Origin: Bacteroidia bacterium
GTDB taxonomy: Bacteria > Bacteroidota > Bacteroidia > UBA8524
Length of the DNA stretch: 5,505 nucleotides
Assembly: GCA_023277325.1 (NCBI GenBank)
Contig: JALRIQ010000281.1
Location: forward strand, 1-5,505
Reading direction: 5' to 3'
The position numbers and the translations under genes are program-made. The notes beneath the pieces are model-generated. The model did not search any database, was not told the origin of the DNA, and saw nothing but the letters and a program-made list of their open reading frames with translations. Below are positions 5,169 through 5,505 of this stretch, piece after piece (the first letter of the stretch is position 1; each line of letters starts with the position of its first letter).

Positions 5169-5505
5169 ATGCGCAAAATTCAAATGGTCGACTTACTTCG
5201 TCAATACGACGAGATTCAAAATGAAATCGACCAGGCCGTTTTGGCCACCATTCGCTCTTCAGCATTCATTAACGGACCAGAGGTTAAATCCTTCCAAAGT
5301 GAATTAGAAAACTACCTCAAGGTGAAACACGTTATCCCTTGTGCTAACGGAACCGATGCCCTGCAGGTTGCAATGATGGCTTTAGGTTTGAAAGAAGGCG
5401 ATGAAGTAATCACGGCAAGCTTCACCTATGTAGCCACCGCTGAGGCCATTGCACTATTGAAACTTACTCCGGTTTTGGTCGATGTTGACCCTGATACCTT
5501 CTGTA
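5169..5505 (+). CDS. DegT/DnrJ/EryC1/StrS family sugar aminotransferase (3' end missing)
   Basis: These are the first 112 residues of a PLP-dependent nucleotide-sugar aminotransferase; the frame is still open at the window edge. Family landmarks are MVDLLRQYDEI near the start, FINGPEVKSFQSELENYL (33-50), HVIPCANGTDAL (54-65, where Gly-Thr-Asp binds the PLP phosphate), GDEVITASFTYVATAEAI (77-94, with the aromatic that stacks on PLP) and PVLVDVDPDTF (101-111). The catalytic Lys is beyond the window. Enzymes of this type (WbpE/WlbC, WecE and PglE-like) make amino sugars for O-antigen, capsule or protein glycans; the start resembles the WbpE/WlbC-like group common in Bacteroidota, but the substrate cannot be fixed from this fragment. 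The ATG at 5169 gives the usual short leader before MVDL; the in-frame ATG at 5184 is the alternative. It is divergent from the barrel-waaA pair, fitting a surface-glycan neighbourhood. Confidence 0.88.
   Translation, partial: MRKIQMVDLLRQYDEIQNEIDQAVLATIRSSAFINGPEVKSFQSELENYLKVKHVIPCANGTDALQVAMMALGLKEGDEVITASFTYVATAEAIALLKLTPVLVDVDPDTFC

Overview
The window looks like chromosomal DNA from a Bacteroidota bacterium, most likely a carotenoid-producing flavobacterium-type lineage. Five things support this. There are near-perfect TAnnTTTG -7 promoter boxes just upstream of start codons, and no strong Shine-Dalgarno sites. Several short Sec signal peptides end in Ala/Gly-Gln or Ala-Glu. There are two small outer-membrane beta-barrel proteins. 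The Kdo transferase is of the HNILEAA type. The carotenoid genes resemble those of yellow or orange Bacteroidota. Species cannot be named from sequence alone.

Left part (1-1396, + strand): a pigment and oxidative-stress segment. It starts inside a gene for a CruF-like carotenoid biosynthesis membrane protein. A periplasm- or envelope-targeted glutathione peroxidase (gpx) follows, then a beta-carotene hydroxylase (crtZ) whose ATG overlaps the gpx stop as ATGA. A -7 box directly before gpx suggests that gpx and crtZ have their own transcript inside the carotenoid cluster.

Middle part (1397-2403): one orphan outer-membrane barrel gene on the - strand. It is flanked on both sides by degenerate 8-bp-period repeats (TCGACTNA / TAGACAAN family). 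The right-hand block switches orientation midway and so contains an inverted repeat. A 12-bp perfect inverted match (1402-1413 and 2371-2382) brackets the barrel gene together with its promoter. This is the least explained part of the window.

Right part (2404-5505): a secreted protein of unknown function with SH3-like segments lies on the + strand and converges on waaA, their 3' ends overlapping by 14 bp. waaA (Kdo transferase, LPS core) is the downstream gene of a - strand pair with a second beta-barrel protein. The two genes share one base (TAGTG), which argues for a GTG start for waaA. Divergent from this pair, and sharing an 80-bp promoter region, is the start of a DegT/DnrJ/EryC1/StrS-family sugar aminotransferase that runs off the window. 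The right part therefore looks like envelope and surface-glycan biogenesis.

No rRNA, tRNA, CRISPR array, transposase or phage gene was seen.
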